DNA of 64,000 nucleotides, from assembly GCA_963698165.1 (NCBI GenBank), contig CAVOPT010000007.1:620001-684000 (forward strand), written 5' to 3'. The stretch comes from JAAYUJ01 sp963698165 (GTDB lineage: Bacteria; Desulfobacterota; Syntrophobacteria; Syntrophobacterales; Syntrophobacteraceae). A program made the translations under genes and the position numbers. Under the pieces are notes generated by a model. The model was not told the origin of the DNA. It searched no databases and saw nothing but the letters and a program-made list of their open reading frames with translations. Positions 44,433 to 53,614 of this stretch are shown here, piece by piece. Each line of letters opens with the position of its first letter. The first letter of the stretch is position 1.

Positions 44433-45583
44433 ACCTGACCTTTCTCGAGCCGCCCCAACAGACGACGGCGCGTCTTCTCGAGCAACCACCCGCCCAGCAG
44501 GAACAGGATACCCAGCCCAATCAGGCTCGCTGAGCGACCAAGCTTGTCCATGAGGGTGGAAAAGTAGAAGAAGAGAACAGTCAGCGCGAAGCTTGCAACG
44601 CCCAGGTTGATTCGCTCCTTGCGGACTTCCTTCAAACCCCAGGCGATGAGTCCCATCGAGCCCAGTGCGCACATTCCGTACCGTCCCAGCTCATGCCACC
44701 GATCAAGCGGAAGACCCTCAGCCGTTCGAAACGGCAGACTCGCCGCCCCCAAACAGACGATCCAAAGCGCAGCGATAACGTTCATCCACGCGGCATTGCG
44801 CCGCAGCCACCACGCCAGTGCGAGGGGGAGCAACAGCGCCGCCAGCCACCCAAAGAGGCGATAACTTCCCGGCAGTGGAAGATGGTGCCAGGATCTGAAT
44901 GTGTCGGAAAGAATAACGGCCAGCGTCCCTGGTATCAGCGCCAGCCCGCCAATCCAGGCCAGGGCCTTCCGCACCGGCGTCTCCTTCTCAGGCAGGAGCG
45001 CCGTCAGGTAGGTGATGGCCAACATCAGAAGGCCTTCAGTAAGAATTTTGTCTGGGCCGATCCACCCATGAGTGGCCTCCAACCACTCGCCGCTGAGCCA
45101 GGTCGGCGTCAGCACAGCCACCAGCACCGCTTGCGGCAAATCGCGCAACAATGCCCACGCAACCCAGGCGCCCAGCGCCCAGAGCATCACGCCACCGGGC
45201 CAGTGCTCTTGCAGGTGAAAAATCTGCCCAGCGAGGAAAATTCCCCCGCCCAGGGAGATCGTGCCGATCGCGTGCAGCGCGGTTGAAAGGAGGGAGAAGC
45301 TTTCGACTACCAGCGTCCCAGTAACGTGGAAGAGTGCCACAAGCCCCAAGACCAGCCCGAAACGCTCGGCAGGAGAAAGCTTATCCCAGTGTGCCGCGAC
45401 GAAGAGCAGTACGCCTGCGCCCAGCAGCACTCCGCCCAAACTGATGGCCAGCAGGACCGGCCAGTGCAGTCGCAGCGCCTTTTCCTGCTCAGCTTCGTAG
45501 GCGCGGACAAGCTCAGCGGTGGAGGGTTGAATCAACCCTGCGCTCGCCCATCGCTCAAGGTAACGTTCCCAGCGCGCAGCCAA
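44429..45583 (-). CDS. DUF2157 multi-pass membrane protein
   Basis: The 384-residue protein begins with a soluble N-terminal segment (about 1-40, WASAGLIQPSTAELVRAYEAEQ) and continues with roughly ten hydrophobic helices, typical of DUF2157. The segment AHWDKLSPAERFGL is a usual family motif. The role is unknown. It forms a two-gene operon with the GDYXXLXY protein through a four-base start/stop overlap. Confidence 0.85.
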   Translation of the reverse strand: MAARWERYLERWASAGLIQPSTAELVRAYEAEQEKALRLHWPVLLAISLGGVLLGAGVLLFVAAHWDKLSPAERFGLVLGLVALFHVTGTLVVESFSLLSTALHAIGTISLGGGIFLAGQIFHLQEHWPGGVMLWALGAWVAWALLRDLPQAVLVAVLTPTWLSGEWLEATHGWIGPDKILTEGLLMLAITYLTALLPEKETPVRKALAWIGGLALIPGTLAVILSDTFRSWHHLPLPGSYRLFGWLAALLLPLALAWWLRRNAAWMNVIAALWIVCLGAASLPFRTAEGLPLDRWHELGRYGMCALGSMGLIAWGLKEVRKERINLGVASFALTVLFFYFSTLMDKLGRSASLIGLGILFLLGGWLLEKTRRRLLGRLEKGQV

Positions 45584-46202
45584 ATCATCCTCTCTGTAAG
45601 GGTTCCCGTCGAAAATTGATTCTGCCCAGTGTGTTTGGCATCACTTTCTCTCTAGAGTTGCCTAACGTGCGCCTGAGTCGCCGCGCCAAAGAGCCGAACG
45701 CGCCGTCAGCCTTCCACGCGGTCGGCTCCAGGCGATAGTTGAGCGATTTGGTTTCATAGGCATTTTACCTGATGCAAATGAGCCTCAGGCCATGCAGTAT
45801 ATCCCTCTCGCCCCATTTCCCCCAGAAGGATCTCTGCCTGACCCTGATCAAAGGTAGTGGTCGGGATGGGGTGCTCCTCTCACCAGATCCTCAAGCGGGG
45901 CGCCCATGCCTGCCGGAGGAATTGAACTCACAGGTTCGAGTTAAGTCCACGTTAACAAACGTTGAGCATAAAATTAGATCCATGGCTGGTTTCATCGTCG
46001 GCTTTTCTCTTTCCATGGGACCACCAAACTTCGAGAATCTCCAAAAGCCCCTGTCTTCCTCTCTAACCCGTTCATTTTTAACAGTCTGCAAGCCGCACGA
46101 TACCAGCCGGCCTTTTGTCTTGTCACAGAAACGCCCCCCATCAAATCCGGGCCTTCCAAACTCGGGACCAGAACCCTCAAATCCGGGACCCACCCTCCCC
46201 CC
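45584..46202. other. Intergenic region, no gene called
   Basis: These 620 bp between DUF2157 and the terminator at 46203 contain one open frame on the plus strand (45772-46245) with no ribosome-binding site and biased composition. I see no gene. Confidence 0.4.
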
Positions 46203-46235
46203 AAACAAGAAAAGCCGCACTGGAAGCAGTGCGGC
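46203..46235 (-). terminator. Rho-independent terminator of the glycine-zipper gene
   Basis: On the minus strand GCCGCACTG-CTTC-CAGTGCGGC forms a perfect 9-bp stem followed by TTTTCTTGTTT. It sits 17 nt after the stop at 46252. Confidence 0.85.
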
Positions 46236-46251
46236 GAGCGTGTAGCAATTC

Positions 46252-46842
46252 TTACTTGTCCATGATTTCGTAAAGTAAATTGGCTAATTGTTCGTCAATG
46301 TATTTCTTGTAATCAGCTGGAGCGATTCCCCCCAGATCAAGTTGAGTCCGGAATTCTGCGTTTTGCTTCTTGTTCTTGATCTTGAATCTGGCATCAAGGA
46401 CTTCGCTTGCGTATGTAGGCGACGCTAACCCGGTAATGCCCCCGCTCGCCGCACCGATTGCCGCGCCGGCTCCCGGGTCTCCGGTCGCCGCACCGATTGC
46501 CGCGCCCAGTGCCGCTCCGAAAAGCGCTCCTCCAATCCCTTGCGCCAATCTCTCGCCCTGCCTCTCAACAGCACCCCCGCGAAAGAATATCTGGATTTCA
46601 ATATCCGCGCTGCTGGGCCCTAAGGCCTTATCAAAGCCGAGCTCATACATCATCTTGGATATCTCCGGTAGGTAATTCAGGCCGTAGGGCGAATTGTCGA
46701 TGACCAGGATAAAGTAAGTTTTGTCATTGGGATCCGGGCGGAAATTAACCCTGTCGGGACTGCCGTTACTGGCGCACCAGGCTTCTGTTCCGAAGAGGAT
46801 GAGCGCCATCGCCAGAATTGTCATCCATGCCGCCTTTTTCAT
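46252..46842 (-). CDS. Secreted protein with glycine-zipper segment
   Basis: I start at ATG 46842, which follows GGAGGGAG; the upstream in-frame extension is spurious. The 196-residue product has a signal peptide (MKKAAWMTILAMALILFG, cleavage near WCA-SN). A soluble part with ISKMMYELGF and IEIQIFFRGG is followed by a glycine-zipper helix pair (GALFGAALGAAIGAATG and GAAIGAASGGITG, about 129-163) and a polar C-terminal tail. Glycine zippers insert into membranes or pack helices. Family not recognised. A strong terminator follows. Confidence 0.7.
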   Translation of the reverse strand: MKKAAWMTILAMALILFGTEAWCASNGSPDRVNFRPDPNDKTYFILVIDNSPYGLNYLPEISKMMYELGFDKALGPSSADIEIQIFFRGGAVERQGERLAQGIGGALFGAALGAAIGAATGDPGAGAAIGAASGGITGLASPTYASEVLDARFKIKNKKQNAEFRTQLDLGGIAPADYKKYIDEQLANLLYEIMDK

Positions 46843-47205
46843 TTCTCCCTCCGATAATTCCTTTCCCAAAAAAAAAGCCGTAGCACCGAGCATGACCACA
46901 AGCACGTCACACTTGGCAGCCCGGCCTTCCCGCATACTCGGGATCCGCAGCTTTCCGTCCCCCAATCGCTCGAGGTTTGGCTTTTTCAGGACTCTATCAA
47001 CCGCTTCCTGCTACTCCCTCGAAGGCCACAGACATCACGCAGGCTGAGTACATACCTTGAGCTTCACAGACACCCCCTCCACCCGTGAAATACAGGACTA
47101 GGTTGAAATCACATGAAATTCCCCTCACCAATGCACGGCAGGACACACCTTCTGAAGTGTGCAAGCAGCAGAGCCGCTATCGACGGGCTTTTGGCTCCTA
47201 ATGCG
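46843..47205. other. Intergenic region, nothing recognised
   Basis: This 363-bp region holds the leader of the glycine-zipper gene at its left end (GGAGGGAG). I see no other feature. Confidence 0.4.
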
Positions 47206-47427
47206 TTACGGGTTGGGGAGTCTCTCCTTGAGTTCAGTGTTAATGTGTCCTAGTGCATATTTCAGAAACTTTCTTTCAGCGACTTGATAGTCCTCTTTGG
47301 AGTAGTGGTTCAGATTCTCGGGAGTTCTAAAGATGGCTAAATACTTCTCCAACAGTAGTTCAATGCCAGACTTGCTCTGAAATCCTCTTCTCATGATGTG
47401 TTCTCCACCCATCTCACAACCACTCAT
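47206..47427 (-). CDS. Small hypothetical protein
   Basis: I start this 73-residue protein at ATG 47427, preceded by AAAGAGGAGAG. The C-terminal 55 residues are helical and charged (LLEKYLAIFRTPENLNHYSK, then YQVAERKFLKYALGHINTEL), as in small proteins sometimes seen in Desulfobacterota. No function can be given. It stands alone. Confidence 0.55.
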   Translation of the reverse strand: MSGCEMGGEHIMRRGFQSKSGIELLLEKYLAIFRTPENLNHYSKEDYQVAERKFLKYALGHINTELKERLPNP

Positions 47428-48072
47428 GCTCTCCTCTTTCCTCACTTTCCCTAATTCTGGGGGCAAGGTCCGTGCCATTCAACACACGGGATTAAAGGAA
47501 CAGAAGCAACTTCTCCTGAAGTTCCTCTGATTCAGGAAATAGAGCGGATAGACACCATCAGCCTGGAGTCGTTCCAATCTCTTCGACAACCGTTTTTTTC
47601 TACTCCAGGGAGACAACGTTGGGGGGGGGCATTCCCAATGCTTGATCTGAAACCGATTCCCGGACACCCCAGAGAATATTGGAAATCCTCTTCCTTTCTA
47701 CCTTGAGTAGAGTGAACCCCCTCTCAAAGAATGACCCTTCATCCGATCAATCACGGGATGTTCTGTTCGGGATGAATCCCCATGCGGAGCGGGGATCTGG
47801 AGGGCATCTGTAAAGAAACCAGGACAGCAAAGAATCTCGAGGGATCTCCTGGGAGATGAAATCTTAAGCCAGGGGGGAAGTTCGTCGGCATACTTAAGAA
47901 AAAGGACCCAGCCTTGAGTTGATTGTCATTGAAATGCTGCAATGGACATACCCCCACATGCCGGAAAGGATGGAGCGGGAGGGGATATATAATCTCGCCC
48001 AGGGCATCGAGTCACTTCCGTTCATTCCATCTGCATTTCCTTACCATACTTCCCTGCCAGATATATTTAAAT
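47428..48072. other. Intergenic region, nothing recognised
   Basis: These 645 bp between the small gene and the tRNA contain no ORF with a ribosome-binding site or family resemblance. It includes a run of nine G at 47622. Confidence 0.4.
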
Positions 48073-48160
48073 TGGTGCCTGGGGCGGGACTCGAACCCGC
48101 ACGCCCACAGGGAGCAAGGGATTTTAAGTCCCTTGTGTCTACCTATTCCACCACCCAGGC
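48073..48160 (-). tRNA. tRNA-Leu (anticodon TAA)
   Basis: The minus strand folds as a tRNA with a long variable arm. The acceptor GCCTGGG pairs with CCCAGGC, the anticodon loop reads CTTAAAA with TAA, and the T arm is GCGGGTTCGAGTCCCGC. The variable arm (about 13 nt, TGCTCCCTGTGGGCG region) fits class II tRNA-Leu. CCA is encoded (48075-48073). TTGTCA at 48207-48202 and a weak -10 at 48183 could be its promoter. Confidence 0.93.
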
Positions 48161-48293
48161 ATTCCAACATATGGTAATCTCTACCACAAAGTGAAAAACC
48201 GTGACAAGCGAATTGGCGTCGCGCTTCAGCAGGGCTGCCGCGAACATGGACAATTACGGGGTCTCCCCTGCCTGGAACCGCGCGATTTCTCCC

Positions 48294-48323
48294 TTGACAA
48301 CTCCGCCAGCAGTCGACTATAGG
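48294..48323 (+). promoter_or_regulatory. Promoter candidate of the leader transcript
   Basis: TTGACA at 48294-48299 is perfect and is followed after 18 nt by TATAGG at 48318-48323. Transcription would start near 48330, 50 nt before the leader ORF. Confidence 0.5.
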
Positions 48324-48379
48324 ATCAGGCAAACTTCAAGTGAAGTGAGAACAATTCGACAGTGAAGACAGGTGGGTTC

Positions 48380-48463
48380 ATGCAGGGCAGGATCGGATTC
48401 GTGGAAAACACCGGCGGCTATTATTATTGCGGCTATCCAAGGCGGTCTGCCCGTGCGACCTGA
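48380..48463 (+). CDS. Possible leader peptide with four Tyr codons
   Basis: This 27-codon ORF starts ATG 48380 with a weak AGGTGGG site. It contains TAT TAT TAT TGC GGC TAT (residues 14-19: Tyr-Tyr-Tyr-Cys-Gly-Tyr) and ends TGA 48461-48463, within the loop of the first of two competing hairpins. Position and Tyr bias fit an attenuation leader peptide. No homologue is known to me, and translation is unproven. Confidence 0.3.
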   Translation: MQGRIGFVENTGGYYYCGYPRRSARAT

Positions 48464-48525
48464 CGCACCGTGATCCAGAGCCGTGGGCAGACCGCATGCC
48501 GGTATGCCCACGGCTTTCTTGTTTT
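48442..48525 (+). promoter_or_regulatory. Putative attenuator: competing 11-bp hairpins
   Basis: GCGGTCTGCCC (48442-48452) pairs perfectly with GGGCAGACCGC (48485-48495). AGCCGTGGGCA (48479-48489) pairs perfectly with TGCCCACGGCT (48505-48515), followed by TTCTTGTTTT. The two stems share 48485-48489 and exclude each other, the layout of an antiterminator and terminator. Confidence 0.5.
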
Positions 48526-48557
48526 AAGCCGTGGCCTCGTGGGTCCACGGCTTTTTT
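48526..48557 (+). terminator. Second rho-independent terminator
   Basis: AAGCCGTGG and CCACGGCTT form a 9-bp stem followed by TTTT. It directly follows the attenuator hairpin and its T tract. Confidence 0.7.
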
Positions 48558-48847
48558 GTTCCCTGGGGAGCCTCCTGCAAGAGTCCTTGGGCGTCATCCC
48601 AGGCTTGACCCGGAATCCGGATTTACCGGGTCCCTGGATTCAGGCGTTCGCCGAGTTGACGGCCATTGTGGTGTCATGCAGGAACCCCTGGAGGAGAGGT
48701 TCCAGCGACAGGTGCGTTTTGCCGCCATGCTGCCCGGGGGCTCCTGGGCGCGTCAGGGGTCGGGAGTGCAGCCTCCATGGCAATGGACGTTGAGAACCCC
48801 GCCGGAACCTCGGGAATTGAACATTTCAGTGGGAAGGGAGGAACATC

Positions 48848-50017
48848 ATGAAAGGTTTTGGGAAATGGCTGGGCAGGCTTGTGGCTGCAGCACTCTTCGC
48901 GGGGTTCGTGCACGCCGTTGTGTTCTCCGGTCCGTGCGCGGCCGCCGAGCCATACAAGATCGGTGCCGTGTTCTCCATCACGGGGGGTGCTTCGTTCCTT
49001 GGGGAACCTGAAAAGAAGACGGCGGAGATGATCCGGGATGAGATCAACAAACAGGGGGGCGTGAACGGCCATCCCATCGAGCTCATGATCCTCGACGACG
49101 AAACGGACCCGACCAAGTCCAACCTGGCGGTGAAGAAACTGGTGAAAGAGGTTCCTGTCGTCATCGGACCGAGCACCAGCGGCACGAGCCTGGCCGTGGT
49201 CGGCGTTGCCGAGGAGGCCCAGGTCCCCCTGATCTCCTGCGCCGCGAGTTACAAGATCGTGACTCCCATCGAAAGCCGCAAATGGGTCTTCAAGGTGGCG
49301 GGTTCCGACAGTCACGTGGTGGGAAAGATGTTCGACCACATGAAGTCCAAGGGCATTCAGAAAATCGCCATCATGACGGTTTCCGACGGATTTGGAGCCA
49401 GCGGACGCGAAGAACTCCTTCGACTGGCCCCTGAAAACGGACTCACCGTGGTGGCCGATGAACGCTACGGACCCCAGGATACGGATCTTTCCGCCCAGCT
49501 CACCAAAATCCGGACTGCTCAACCCCAGGCCATCGTGAACTGGTCCACGGGACCCACTCAAATTCTTGCCGTCAAGAACTGGCGCGATCTGGGAATGGAC
49601 GCCATTCCCCTTTACCAGAGCCACGGCTTCGGCAACAAGAAGAACATCGAGCTTGCGGGCAAGGGGGCCGAAGGGGTTCTGCTCCCTCTCGCCCGGGTCA
49701 ACATCGGTCCCCTTTTGGCCGACGGCCAGCCCCAGAAGAAAGTCATCATGGAGTACACCAAGGCCTTTGAGGAGCGTTACAAAGAGCCCGTATCCTCCTT
49801 CGGAGGACATGCCTGGGATTCCATGCACCTGGCCATGGCGGCTCTCAAGGCAGTAGGGCCGGACCCCGCGAAGATCCGCGACTTCATCGAGAACACCAGG
49901 GGCTTTGTGGGGCAGCACGGCATTTTCAATTTCTCTCCCCAGGATCATTGTGGGCTGAGCAAGGACGACCTGGAAATGGTGGTTGTGAAGAACGGGGACT
50001 GGGCCCTTGCGCAATAG
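48848..50017 (+). CDS. livJ: ABC transporter binding protein, branched-chain amino acid type
   Basis: The 389-residue protein has a signal peptide (about 1-34, cleavage near CAAA-EP) and a full type I periplasmic binding fold. It opens YKIGAVFSITGGASFLGEP and later has GPSTSGTSLAV and SDGFGASGREEL. It delivers a ligand to the LivHMGF system encoded downstream. GAAGGAGG precedes the ATG. The ligand is unknown; the gene context (paaK, iorAB) suggests aromatic amino acids or their keto/acid forms rather than leucine, but that is inference. Confidence 0.9.
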   Translation: MKGFGKWLGRLVAAALFAGFVHAVVFSGPCAAAEPYKIGAVFSITGGASFLGEPEKKTAEMIRDEINKQGGVNGHPIELMILDDETDPTKSNLAVKKLVKEVPVVIGPSTSGTSLAVVGVAEEAQVPLISCAASYKIVTPIESRKWVFKVAGSDSHVVGKMFDHMKSKGIQKIAIMTVSDGFGASGREELLRLAPENGLTVVADERYGPQDTDLSAQLTKIRTAQPQAIVNWSTGPTQILAVKNWRDLGMDAIPLYQSHGFGNKKNIELAGKGAEGVLLPLARVNIGPLLADGQPQKKVIMEYTKAFEERYKEPVSSFGGHAWDSMHLAMAALKAVGPDPAKIRDFIENTRGFVGQHGIFNFSPQDHCGLSKDDLEMVVVKNGDWALAQ

Positions 50018-50656
50018 GTCGTTGGGGACTGTCCGAAAGAGCCTCCCGTGGCGAGCCGTTTTCAAAAGGCTGCATCCGCTGTTCGATTTCTCAGAGCGTG
50101 CCGAAAAAGCTCCCCAGACCAGGCGCGTCGTTCCCGCGCTCGATGGATTTGTGTCGTTTGGCAAGCGAAACGGGCACAGGGCTCTATCCTACCGGGTCGT
50201 AGCTTAGCCCCTCGTGGGCGTCAGGGTGAGATCCGCAGATATCTGGGGGCGAACGGCCGGTTGCCCCTGCTTCAATGGATTCAGACCTTCGCGGGAATGA
50301 CGTAGGAAGAGATCAGATGACGAAACCACAGCTCCCCTCCCTCGATGGGAGGGGTTGGGGGAGGGTGAAAAGTGAATGAGATCAACCCCCTCCCCTAACC
50401 CTTCCCACCAAGGGGAGGGGAACTATGGATGGAGGACTTCCTTGAGTCAACAGCATTGCTGCAGAGGTCTGCGTGTCCAGCAATCCAACAGATCAGCGAA
50501 GCACCGGGCTGAAGCTGCTTGCTTGTCCCGGCCGGTGGGCGGCGGGCTTCACATCGCGTCCGGGCATTGCATTCCCTGCCCCAGGTGGGGTATTAGAGGT
50601 GCTGCGTATCACAAGAGAAGCACCGGCCAAGGGGAAGGGAGGGGACTCACAGCGTT
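50018..50656. other. Intergenic region with REP-like repeats inside the liv cluster
   Basis: This 639-bp gap between the binding protein and the first permease holds no gene. A GGAGGGG-type repeat is at 50324-50430. Weak plus-strand ORFs overlapping the permease in other frames are shadows. Confidence 0.45.
50324..50430. repeat. GGAGGGG-type inverted intergenic repeat
   Basis: CTCCCCTCCCTCGATGGGAG with GGTTGGGGGAGGGTG faces CCCCCTCCCCTAACCCTTCC and ends in CAAGGGGAGGGGA. The two halves are imperfect inverted copies. Relatives of this repeat occur near 27610 and 43725. Confidence 0.6.
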
Positions 50657-51559
50657 GTGGACGGATTCAGCCTGGGTTCGGCATTACTGCAGTATACCAT
50701 CAGCGGACTCACCATCGGCATCATCTATGCCATGGTGGCCATCGGGTACAACATCATCTACAACGTCACGGAAATCATCAACTTCGCCCAGGGCGAGTTC
50801 GTCATGCTGGGGGGTCTGTTTGCGGTTTTCTTTGTGCAGACGATGCAGCTCCCCGTCTTTGTGGCCTTCTTCGGGGCGGTGATGGCGGCCGGGTGCGTGG
50901 GGTTCGCCATGGAGCGGATGGTCATCCGGAGGGCTCGAAGCTCAACCGTCCTGTCTCTCATCATCATCACCATCGCCGTCTCCATCCTCCTCAAGGGCAC
51001 GGCCATGTTCTGGTGGGGCAAGAACCCGTACAGTCTGCCCGCCTTCACCACCGGGCGCCCCATCATCATTGCCGGGGCGGCGATACAGCTGCAGGCCATC
51101 TGGATCTTTGCGGTGAGCACGGTGATCGTGGTGTTCCTGACCCTCTTTTTTCACCGCTCGGTGTACGGCAAGGCCATGCTGGCCTCAGCCGACAACCCCG
51201 ATGCCGCCCGCATGGTCGGAATCCCGGTCCGCCAGATGGTGCTCCTGTCCTTCACCCTGAGCGCGGCCATCGGGGCTGCGGCGGGAGTGTGCATCACGCC
51301 CATTTCCCTCATGGAGTACGATCGGGGAGCCCTGCTCGGCCTCAAGGGATTCGGCGCCGCCGTACTTGGGGGACTCGGCCAGTTCTTCGGAGCCCTCGTG
51401 GCCGGCATGGTCCTTGGCCTCGCCGAATCCTTCTGCGCGGGCTATCTCTCTTCCGGCTACAAGGACGCCGTGGCTCTGGTTCTGCTGCTCCTGGCCCTTT
51501 TCTTCAAACCCGAGGGCCTTTTCGGGAGCAGGGAAGCAGCGGGACTGAAGAAGTTCTGA
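50657..51559 (+). CDS. livH: ABC transporter permease LivH
   Basis: The 300-residue inner-membrane permease has about eight hydrophobic helices and the family motifs GLTIGIIYAMVAIGYNIIYN and NFAQGEFVMLG at the front. EAA-type cytoplasmic-loop residues lie around VYGKAMLASADNPDAARMVG. The start is GTG 50657. It pairs with the LivM-type permease that follows after 118 nt. Confidence 0.92.
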   Translation: MDGFSLGSALLQYTISGLTIGIIYAMVAIGYNIIYNVTEIINFAQGEFVMLGGLFAVFFVQTMQLPVFVAFFGAVMAAGCVGFAMERMVIRRARSSTVLSLIIITIAVSILLKGTAMFWWGKNPYSLPAFTTGRPIIIAGAAIQLQAIWIFAVSTVIVVFLTLFFHRSVYGKAMLASADNPDAARMVGIPVRQMVLLSFTLSAAIGAAAGVCITPISLMEYDRGALLGLKGFGAAVLGGLGQFFGALVAGMVLGLAESFCAGYLSSGYKDAVALVLLLLALFFKPEGLFGSREAAGLKKF

Positions 51560-51677
51560 CCCGCATCGGGAAGTCATGGACGCTTCCGAGAACGGGTGGT
51601 CCCCGGGCCGCCGGCCATGCTCGGGCGTTTTTTTGTCGAGCGGATCTCAATTAAAAGAGTTTGCAGAGTTTTCCCAC

Positions 51678-52631
51678 ATGACCAAGAAAGACTGGCGCAT
51701 TTTTCTGGTAACGGGACTGCTCATCGGAGTGTTCCCGTGGCTGGTCCAGCCGGTGAGGGCCATCTCCCATTACGTGGATGTCATGGTGTTCGCCGGGATC
51801 TTCACCCTGGTCTGCCTGGGGTTGAGCATGCTCATGGGCTATGCGGGCCAGATTTCCATGGCTCAGGCAGCCTTCTTCGGCATCGGCGCCTACACGTCGG
51901 GAGTCCTCACTTCCCGGTTCGGATTCAACCCGTGGGCGGCCATGCCCCTGGGGGCCACCCTGGCTGCCCTGGTGGCGTGGCTGGTGGGCATTCCGGCGTT
52001 GCGCCTCAAGGGCCACTACCTGGCTATGGCCACGCTTGGGTTCGGGGTCATCGTGCACATTATTTTGAACGAAGAGGTGGCATGGACGGGAGGTCCCTCG
52101 GGGATGGTCGACATCCCCGGTCTGCAGATCCTGGGCTGGAAGCTCAAAAGCGAACTGGCGTGGTACTATCTCGTCTGGATTGCGGTTTTCCTGGTGCTCC
52201 TCTTCTGCTTCCACATTCTTCACTCGAGGGTGGGCCGGGCCCTGAGGGCCATCCACGAGGAGGAGACGGCGGCGGAGGCCATGGGGGTGCCAACCGCCCG
52301 GTACAAGGTTCAGGTTTTCGTCCTTGCAGCGGTGGTGGCCGCTCTGGCGGGAAGCCTCTACACCCACTACGTCACCTGCCTCAATCCAAGCTCCTTCAAC
52401 CTCATGTGGTCCATCCGATTTGTTCTCATGGTCATGGTGGGCGGGATGCAGAGTCTGTGGGGGGCGGTTTTGGGAACCGTCCTCATGACCTTCGTGGGAA
52501 ATGAGTGGCTGCACGTGTTTGCCGACTTTGAAATCCTCCTCTATGGTGGTATCCTCCTCGTGGTCGCCCTTTTTCTCCCAAGAGGCCTCGTCTCGCTCGT
52601 CTCCCGGAAAACCGGCGCTCAGGACGCATGA
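51678..52631 (+). CDS. livM: ABC transporter permease LivM
   Basis: The 317-residue permease starts at ATG 51678 (MTKKDWRIFLV); the 34-codon upstream extension is spurious. Helices and motifs (LGLSMLMGYAGQISMAQAAF; RLKGHYLAMATLGFG; TAAEAMGVPTARYKVQVFVL) match LivM. It forms the channel with LivH. Confidence 0.92.
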   Translation: MTKKDWRIFLVTGLLIGVFPWLVQPVRAISHYVDVMVFAGIFTLVCLGLSMLMGYAGQISMAQAAFFGIGAYTSGVLTSRFGFNPWAAMPLGATLAALVAWLVGIPALRLKGHYLAMATLGFGVIVHIILNEEVAWTGGPSGMVDIPGLQILGWKLKSELAWYYLVWIAVFLVLLFCFHILHSRVGRALRAIHEEETAAEAMGVPTARYKVQVFVLAAVVAALAGSLYTHYVTCLNPSSFNLMWSIRFVLMVMVGGMQSLWGAVLGTVLMTFVGNEWLHVFADFEILLYGGILLVVALFLPRGLVSLVSRKTGAQDA

Positions 52632-52728
52632 ACCGCGCCGGTGGTGACATGACCCGTCGAGGTCCTCAAAACTTGGGTGCGGCGCCTCCTCTCCGCGAAG
52701 CCTTCTCGTCGAAAAATCCTGTGGAGTG

Positions 52729-53529
52729 ATGACGGATCAAGTCATGGACAATCCCGTGGAGTGCCCAGTTTGTCCCATATTGGAGTTGCGTGACGTGCAG
52801 ATGCAGTTTGGGGGCATCACCGCCCTCAAGGGCATCAGCGCCAGCATCACACCTCGCATCATTCAAGCGGTGATAGGACCCAACGGAGCCGGCAAGACGA
52901 CCTTGTTCCACTGCATCAGCGGCCTGCTCAACCCCACGTCCGGAGAAATACTCTTTCAGGAGGAACCCATCGGCGGCCTCGCTCCCCACCGGATCGCACG
53001 GCTCGGCATCTCGAGAACGTTCCAGCACGTGGCCCTGTTCAAGTCCATGACCGTCCTGGAAAATGTCATGCTTGGGCGACACCCCAGGACCCGCAGCGGG
53101 TTTTGGGCCACCGGACTGCGGCTTCCGGCGATGCGCCGCGAAGAACGCCGAATCGAGGAAGCGGCGAGCCATTACCTGGATTTCGTCGGGTTGGGCGACC
53201 ACGCAGAACGCCCGGCAGGGTCTCTCCCCCTGGGAAGGCAGAAGATCCTCGAGATCGCCAGGGCTCTTTCCACCGAACCGCGTCTGATCCTCCTCGACGA
53301 ACCCGCGGGGGGTCTCAACATCAGGGAAACAGAGGAACTCGGCGAACTGATCCAGCGGATTTCCGAAAGCGACGTCACGGTTCTGCTGGTCGAGCACGAC
53401 ATGAACCTCGTCATGGATATCTCCCATCGTGTCCTCGTCATCCATTACGGGGAAAGCCTCGCGGCTGGTACTCCCAACGAGATCAAGGATCACCCGGCGG
53501 TGATCGAGGCATACCTGGGTGAGGGGTGA
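52729..53529 (+). CDS. livG: ABC transporter ATP-binding protein LivG
   Basis: The 266-residue ATPase has Walker A GPNGAGKTT, an SLPLGRQ signature in place of LSGGQ (a usual LivG variant), Walker B ILLDEPAGGL and the H-loop VEHD. The start is unsure: ATG 52729, with GTG just before it, or ATG 52744 which gives MDNPVECP. It energises LivHM together with LivF. Confidence 0.9.
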   Translation: MTDQVMDNPVECPVCPILELRDVQMQFGGITALKGISASITPRIIQAVIGPNGAGKTTLFHCISGLLNPTSGEILFQEEPIGGLAPHRIARLGISRTFQHVALFKSMTVLENVMLGRHPRTRSGFWATGLRLPAMRREERRIEEAASHYLDFVGLGDHAERPAGSLPLGRQKILEIARALSTEPRLILLDEPAGGLNIRETEELGELIQRISESDVTVLLVEHDMNLVMDISHRVLVIHYGESLAAGTPNEIKDHPAVIEAYLGEG

Positions 53530-53564
53530 GACGGATTCACCTGCACATTTGCGGTTCTTCTCGA

Positions 53565-53603
53565 TCAACCACGAAGAGCACGAAGAAATACGAAGAAATA
53601 CAA
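53565..53603. repeat. ACCACGAAGAGCACG repeat between livG and livF
   Basis: ACCACGAAGAGCACGAAG is followed by two AAATACGAAG units. It matches one arm of the element at 21061-21284. It lies inside the 85-nt gap between two operon genes. Confidence 0.6.
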
Positions 53604-53614
53604 AAGATTGAGAG

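Larger units (their letters stand above)
48161..48847. other. Leader region of the liv-paaK-ior cluster
   Basis: This 687-bp stretch holds the promoter, leader ORF, attenuator and terminator listed separately. A REP-like stretch follows at about 48592-48650 (CATCCCAGGCTTGACCCGGA ... CCCTGGATTCAGG). The last bases carry GAAGGAGG for the binding-protein gene. Confidence 0.5.

Noticed and set aside
45772..46245. 157-codon plus-strand ORF
   Set aside because: No ribosome-binding site, Pro/Ser-rich biased composition, and it runs through the terminator of the opposite gene.
47919..48194. Plus-strand ORFs with a GLEPARPQGARDFK-like peptide
   Set aside because: They are the complement of tRNA-Leu; this false peptide is a frequent annotation artefact over tRNA genes.
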